From contig NZ_CAJHCR010000013.1 in the NCBI RefSeq assembly GCF_904848585.1, forward strand, positions 149,475 to 213,474: 64,000 nt of DNA, given 5' to 3'. The notes below the pieces were generated by a model. The model made no database searches and was not told where the DNA came from. It was given only the letters and a program-made list of their open reading frames with translations. This document shows positions 59,765 through 64,000 of the stretch, in pieces (the stretch's first letter is position 1; every line of letters begins with the position of its first letter). Source of the DNA: Paraburkholderia kirstenboschensis (GTDB taxonomy: Bacteria > Pseudomonadota > Gammaproteobacteria > Burkholderiales > Burkholderiaceae). A program made the translations under genes and the position numbers.

Positions 59765-62700
59765 GCGAAGGCCGATTCAACCTGTCGGCGCTTGCCGTGC
59801 GCGAGCGCGCGATCACGCTGTTCCTGATTTGCCTGATCTCCCTGGCCGGACTCGTGTCCTTCTTCAAGCTGGGTCGCGCGGAAGACCCCGCCTTCACGGT
59901 CAAGGTGATGACCATCATCACCGCATGGCCGGGCGCCACCGCACAGGAAATGCACGACCAGGTCGCCGAGAAGATCGAAAAGCGCATGCAGGAACTGCGC
60001 TGGTACGACCGGACCGAAACCTATACGCGCCCCGGTTTGGCCTTCACGACGTTGACGCTGCTCGACAGCACGCCGCCGTCCGAAGTGCAGGAGGAGTTCT
60101 ACCAGGCCCGGAAAAAAATCGGCGACGAAGCCGCCAACCTGCCGGCCGGCGTGATCGGGCCGATGGTCAACGACGAATATGCCGACGTCACCTTCGCCCT
60201 CTTCGCGCTGAAGGCCAAAGGCGAACCGCAGCGTCTGCTGGTGCGCGATGCGGAGACGCAGCGCCAACGGCTGCTGCATGTGCCGGGCGTGAAGAAGGTC
60301 AACATCATCGGCGAACAGGCTGAGCGGATCTACGTGCAGTTCTCGCATGACCGGCTGGCGACGCTCGGCGTCAGCCCGCAGGACGTATTCGCCGCGCTCA
60401 ATGGCCAGAACGCGCTGACGCCCGCTGGCTCCGTGGAGACCAAAGGTCCGGAGGTATTCATTCGCCTGGACGGCGCCTTCGACAACCTGCAGAAGATCCG
60501 CGACACGCCGGTCGTCGTGCAGGGCCGCACGCTGAAGCTGTCGGACATCGCCACCGTCGAGCGCGGTTATGAGGATCCGGCAACGTTCATGATCCGCAAC
60601 AACGGCGAACCCGCGCTGCTGCTGGGTGTCGTGATGCGCGACGGCTGGAACGGGCTCGACCTCGGCAAGGCGCTGGACAGCGAGGTCGGCGCAATCAACA
60701 ACGGGCTGCCGCTGGGCATGAGCCTGACCAAGGTCACCGACCAGTCCGCGAACATCAGCTCGGCCGTCGACGAGTTCATGGTCAAGTTCTTCGCCGCGCT
60801 GCTCGTCGTCATGCTGGTGAGCTTCGTCAGCATGGGCTGGCGGGTCGGTCTCGTCGTTGCCGCGGCCGTGCCGCTGACGCTGGCCATCGTGTTCGTGGTG
60901 ATGGCCGCAACCGGCAAGAACTTCGACCGCATCACGCTCGGCTCGCTGATTCTCGCGCTCGGCCTGCTCGTCGACGACGCGATCATCGCCATCGAGATGA
61001 TGGTCGTGAAGATGGAGGAAGGCTACAGCCGCGTGGCCGCGTCGGCCTACGCGTGGAGCCACACGGCGGCGCCGATGCTGGCCGGCACGCTCGTGACCGC
61101 GGTCGGCTTCATGCCGAACGGCTTCGCGCGCTCCACCGCGGGCGAATACACCAGCAACATGTTCTGGATCGTGGGGATCGCGCTGATCGCATCGTGGGTC
61201 GTCGCGGTCGTTTTCACGCCGTATCTCGGCGTGAAGATGCTGCCGGACTTCCGGAAGTTCGAAGGCGGTCACGACGCAATCTACGACACGCCGCGCTACA
61301 ACCGCTTCCGCCAGTTGCTGACGCGCGTGATCGCGCGCAAATGGCTTGTCGCCGGTTCGGTCGTCGGTCTCTTCGTTCTCGCGATTCTCGGCATGGCGAT
61401 CGTCAAAAAGCAGTTCTTCCCCATCTCCGACCGTCCCGAAGTGCTGGTCGAGGTGCAGATGCCCTATGGCACGTCGATTTCACAGACGAGCGCTACTACA
61501 GAGAAAGTCGAAGCGTGGCTCGCGAAGCAAAAGGAAGCGAAGATCGTCACCGCCTATGTGGGGCAGGGTGCGCCGCGTTTCTATCTGGCGATGGGACCGG
61601 AACTACCCGATCCGTCGTTTGCAAAGATCGTGGTCCGCACGGACAGCCAGGACGAGCGCGATGCATTGAAGCAGCGGTTGCGTCAGGCCATCGCAGGCGG
61701 CCTCGCCCCGGAAGCGCGCGTGCGGGTCACACAACTCGTGTTCGGGCCGTATTCGCCGTTCCCGGTGGCCTATCGCGTCACAGGCCCCGATCCCGACAAG
61801 CTTCGTGGTATCGCCGCGGAAGTTCAGCGGGTGATGGACGGCAGTCCGATGATGCGCACGGTCAATGCCGACTGGGGCACGCGCTCGCCGACGCTGCACT
61901 TCACGTTGCAGCAGGACCGTCTGCAGGCGGTGGGACTGACGTCCAGCGCCGTCGCTCAACAGCTCCAGTTTCTGCTCACCGGCGTGCCCGTCACCGCTGT
62001 GCGCGAGGATATTCGTACCGTGCAGGTCTTTGCACGCTCGGCTGGCGATGTGCGGCTCGACCCCGCGCGGCTCGGCGACTTCACGCTGGCCGGCGCGAAC
62101 GGGCAGCGCATCCCCCTGTCGCAGGTCGGCAAGGTCGATGTGCGGATGGAGCAGCCGATCATGCGCTGGCGCGATCGCGTGCCCACGGTCACGGTGCGCG
62201 GCGATATCGCCGATGGCCTGCAGCCGCCGGACGTCTCGACCGCGATCACGAAGCAGCTTCAGCCCATCATGGCCAGGCTGCCGGGCGGCTATCGAATCGA
62301 GGAAGCCGGCTCCATCGAAGAATCGGGCAAGGCGACGACCGCCATGCTGCCGCTGTTCCCGATCATGCTGGCGATCACTTTGATCATCATCATCTTTCAG
62401 GTGCGTTCGATCTCCGCCATGGTGATGGTGTTCATGACGAGTCCGCTGGGCCTGATCGGTGTCGTGCCGACGTTGGTCCTCTTCCGGCAGCCGTTCGGCA
62501 TCAATGCGCTGGTCGGCCTCATCGCGCTGTCGGGCATCCTGATGCGCAATACGCTGATCCTGATCGGGCAGATCCACCAGAACGAGCAGGCGGGACTCGA
62601 CCCGTTCCACGCGGTCGTCGAAGCCACCGTGCAGCGTGCGCGCCCGGTGATCCTCACTGCAATGGCCGCGATCCTCGCGTTCATTCCGCTGACCCATTCG

Positions 62701-62901
62701 GTGTTCTGGGGCACGCTCGCTTACACGCTGATCGGCGGAACGTTCGCGGGGACGGTACTGACGCTGGTGTTCCTGCCGGCCATGTATTCGATCTGGTTCA
62801 GGATCCGGCCAGGCAGCCCAGCGGGTTCGCACAAGGGCAGCCACGAGCACGCCTCTCCGCCCGAACTGACGCTGCAGGACGCGCTCGACGCGCGCGGTTA
62901 A
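59761..62901 (+). CDS. RND-family multidrug efflux pump (AcrB/HAE-1-like)
   Basis: 1046 residues, typical length, with twelve membrane helices and two large periplasmic loops. The proton-relay aspartates are in helix 4 (ALGLLVDDAIIAIEMMVVKM); GYSRVAASAYAWSHTAAPML follows. The later half has FQVRSISAMVMVFMTSPLGL and MRNTLILIGQIHQNEQAG. Energised by proton flow, it exports drugs, lipids or aromatic compounds through the adaptor and NodT channel. Large open frames on the opposite strand here are shadows of its G+C-rich codons. Confidence 0.95.
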   Translation: MSEGRFNLSALAVRERAITLFLICLISLAGLVSFFKLGRAEDPAFTVKVMTIITAWPGATAQEMHDQVAEKIEKRMQELRWYDRTETYTRPGLAFTTLTLLDSTPPSEVQEEFYQARKKIGDEAANLPAGVIGPMVNDEYADVTFALFALKAKGEPQRLLVRDAETQRQRLLHVPGVKKVNIIGEQAERIYVQFSHDRLATLGVSPQDVFAALNGQNALTPAGSVETKGPEVFIRLDGAFDNLQKIRDTPVVVQGRTLKLSDIATVERGYEDPATFMIRNNGEPALLLGVVMRDGWNGLDLGKALDSEVGAINNGLPLGMSLTKVTDQSANISSAVDEFMVKFFAALLVVMLVSFVSMGWRVGLVVAAAVPLTLAIVFVVMAATGKNFDRITLGSLILALGLLVDDAIIAIEMMVVKMEEGYSRVAASAYAWSHTAAPMLAGTLVTAVGFMPNGFARSTAGEYTSNMFWIVGIALIASWVVAVVFTPYLGVKMLPDFRKFEGGHDAIYDTPRYNRFRQLLTRVIARKWLVAGSVVGLFVLAILGMAIVKKQFFPISDRPEVLVEVQMPYGTSISQTSATTEKVEAWLAKQKEAKIVTAYVGQGAPRFYLAMGPELPDPSFAKIVVRTDSQDERDALKQRLRQAIAGGLAPEARVRVTQLVFGPYSPFPVAYRVTGPDPDKLRGIAAEVQRVMDGSPMMRTVNADWGTRSPTLHFTLQQDRLQAVGLTSSAVAQQLQFLLTGVPVTAVREDIRTVQVFARSAGDVRLDPARLGDFTLAGANGQRIPLSQVGKVDVRMEQPIMRWRDRVPTVTVRGDIADGLQPPDVSTAITKQLQPIMARLPGGYRIEEAGSIEESGKATTAMLPLFPIMLAITLIIIIFQVRSISAMVMVFMTSPLGLIGVVPTLVLFRQPFGINALVGLIALSGILMRNTLILIGQIHQNEQAGLDPFHAVVEATVQRARPVILTAMAAILAFIPLTHSVFWGTLAYTLIGGTFAGTVLTLVFLPAMYSIWFRIRPGSPAGSHKGSHEHASPPELTLQDALDARG

Positions 62902-62936
62902 AGCGCAATCAATTTACTGTATCGAAGGAAACTGCC

Positions 62937-63743
62937 ATGCCCAACTCCAAAGTGGTCGTTGTGACCGGCGTGTCGTCTGGTATCGGACGCGCGACAGCAG
63001 AGAAGTTCGCGAAGCGCGGGTGCCGCGTATTCGGGACCGTGCGCAGCATTGCAAAGACGGCGCCATTGGCCGGCGTCGAGCTGGTGGAGATGGATGTGCG
63101 CGACGATGCTTCGGTTCGAACCGCGATTCATACGATTATCGAGCGCGCCGCGCGCATCGACGTGCTCGTCAACAATGCCGGCACGACGCTGATCGGAGCG
63201 GTGGAGGAAACGTCGGTTACCGAAGCCGCCGCGCTGTTCGACACCAACGTATTCAGCATTCTGCGTACGAGCCAGGCAGTGCTTCCGCACATGCGGGCGC
63301 AACGTGGTGGAAGGATCGTCAATATCAGTTCGGTGCTCGGCTTTTTGCCGGCGCCATACATGGGACTCTATGCGGCGTCCAAGCATGCCGTCGAAGGGTT
63401 GACCGAGACGCTTGATCACGAGATGCGCCAGTTCGGCATCCGCGCAACGCTCATCGAGCCGTCCTTTACCCGAACCAATCTCGATGTCAATGCGCCTCAG
63501 GCGGGTTTGAAAATCACCGCCTATGATCGCGAGCGTGCGCTTGCATCCAGCGCAGTCGTCAACAGTGTCCAAGGTGCGCCCGCGCCCGATGGCGTGGCAG
63601 ACACAATTGTTGAAGCCGCGCTTGGCAACTGGCGAATGCGTTTCACGCCGGCGGGACAGGCGTCTCTTTTGAGGAGATTGCGGCGTTTCATGCCGGCAGC
63701 CCCCGTCGATGCAAATCTGAGGAAAACATTCGGGCTTGCGTGA
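62937..63743 (+). CDS. SDR family oxidoreductase
   Basis: 268 residues. Cofactor loop TGVSSGIGRATAE, D-V-R acidic site, NNAGTTLIGAVEETS, serine in NISSVLGF and YAASKHAVEG for Tyr and Lys; EPSFTRTNLD is the segment after the catalytic helix. AAGGAA precedes the ATG at 62937. It follows the RND gene by 35 bases on the same strand and may be co-transcribed with the pump, perhaps dealing with the same toxic carbonyl compounds. Confidence 0.88.
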   Translation: MPNSKVVVVTGVSSGIGRATAEKFAKRGCRVFGTVRSIAKTAPLAGVELVEMDVRDDASVRTAIHTIIERAARIDVLVNNAGTTLIGAVEETSVTEAAALFDTNVFSILRTSQAVLPHMRAQRGGRIVNISSVLGFLPAPYMGLYAASKHAVEGLTETLDHEMRQFGIRATLIEPSFTRTNLDVNAPQAGLKITAYDRERALASSAVVNSVQGAPAPDGVADTIVEAALGNWRMRFTPAGQASLLRRLRRFMPAAPVDANLRKTFGLA

Positions 63744-64000
63744 ATCCCGGCTCCGTGCGGTGATTCGCGCCGGCCCGTCACACTCGCATCGCCAGGAGCG
63801 TGCTAACCAGTGGCTCGCCTTCAGACCTCGATGGTCACGACGATTTCGGTGCCTTCCAACCGGCCCCGCCGCAGCATCGGAATATTGCCTGTCGAGGCCA
63901 GATTGAAATGTCGCAGGGCTGGCTAAATACAGATGTCGTAGTCTTGATGTCAGGTTTGAGTCTGTCTTTAACGGTTTGAATCCACGTAGTGTCGAAGGAC
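63744..64000. other. Right edge of window with a short remnant
   Basis: No complete gene. On the - strand a stretch ending at 63821 reads HFNLASTGNIPMLRRGRLEG then TEIVVTIEV and stop; an in-frame TAG lies about 33 codons upstream, so it is at most the end of a broken gene of unknown family. A few following bases show nothing further. Confidence 0.35.

Noticed and set aside
59614..61272. A 552-codon open frame on the - strand
   Set aside because: It lies opposite the end of the adaptor gene and the first half of the RND gene, which have full family content. Its His/Arg/Asp-rich composition is the usual shadow of G+C-rich coding DNA.
61603..62850. A 415-codon open frame on the - strand
   Set aside because: Antisense to the second half of the RND pump; no family content.
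1..64000. CRISPR array, tRNA or rRNA genes, prophage or integrase
   Set aside because: No regularly spaced repeats, cloverleaf-like sequence, rRNA segments or phage structural genes were recognised by eye.

Overview
The window is high-G+C DNA whose gene families (MHS-type transporters, many LysR, IclR, AraC and TetR regulators, amino-acid ABC cassettes, a NodT-RND pump, paralogous nitroreductases) point to a Burkholderiaceae member of the Paraburkholderia/Caballeronia/Burkholderia kind. No rRNA, tRNA, ribosomal-protein or other core gene is visible. The stretch reads as accessory or secondary-replicon DNA devoted to catabolism, transport, redox defence and surface sugars. The genus is an inference from gene content.

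Layout. 1-5.7 kb: the end of a SET-domain protein, an orphan periplasmic sugar-binding-type protein, a quinone oxidoreductase, then a decaying block (frameshifted alpha/beta hydrolase, intact SDR, old yellow enzyme with a large internal deletion) beside a divergent TetR gene, and a transposase remnant. 5.7-14 kb: a tightly coupled catabolic operon (PanE-like reductase, VOC protein, MaoC hydratase, class III CoA-transferase, AroE-like and AroQ-like enzymes, Gfo/Idh/MocA dehydrogenase) facing an MHS transporter with a divergent LysR gene. The operon promoter and the transporter promoter carry the same palindrome, AATGCAATG-N13-CATTGC(A/G)TT, followed by the same TATCTT -10 element. This is the strongest sign of a coherent, apparently undescribed system in the window. 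14-21 kb: a membrane-anchored lipase-like hydrolase, then nhaA, gltS and an orphan nuoN-like gene on one strand, and a DUF1566 protein. 21-27 kb: a surface-glycan locus (two family-2 glycosyltransferases, an unknown 182-residue protein, a two-domain HAD protein), visibly more A+T-rich by eye.

27.7-40.6 kb: a redox and stress region with SDRs, LysR, AraC and MocR regulators, DUF417 and DUF3788 proteins, GNAT, PPOX, GST, an AhpD-like protein, two nitroreductases (about 89 percent identical), an alpha/beta hydrolase and an azoreductase. Two of its operons share a ~78-bp upstream element. 41-43.6 kb: acyl-CoA dehydrogenase, NodS-type methyltransferase and glycosyltransferase in one operon. 44.5-54.3 kb: two amino-acid ABC importer cassettes, each with an IclR regulator and one catabolic enzyme (FAD amine/amino-acid oxidase; formimidoylglutamase-like hydrolase). 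54.7-56.3 kb: a guanyl-RNase-like lipoprotein whose two catalytic acid/base residues are replaced, and a patatin. 56.4-63.7 kb: a NodT outer-membrane factor divergent from a TetR-adaptor-RND-SDR run, with two copies of GTGAC-N14-GTCACTAG placed on the promoters.

All calls come from reading the sequence and from knowledge of the families; no database search was run.
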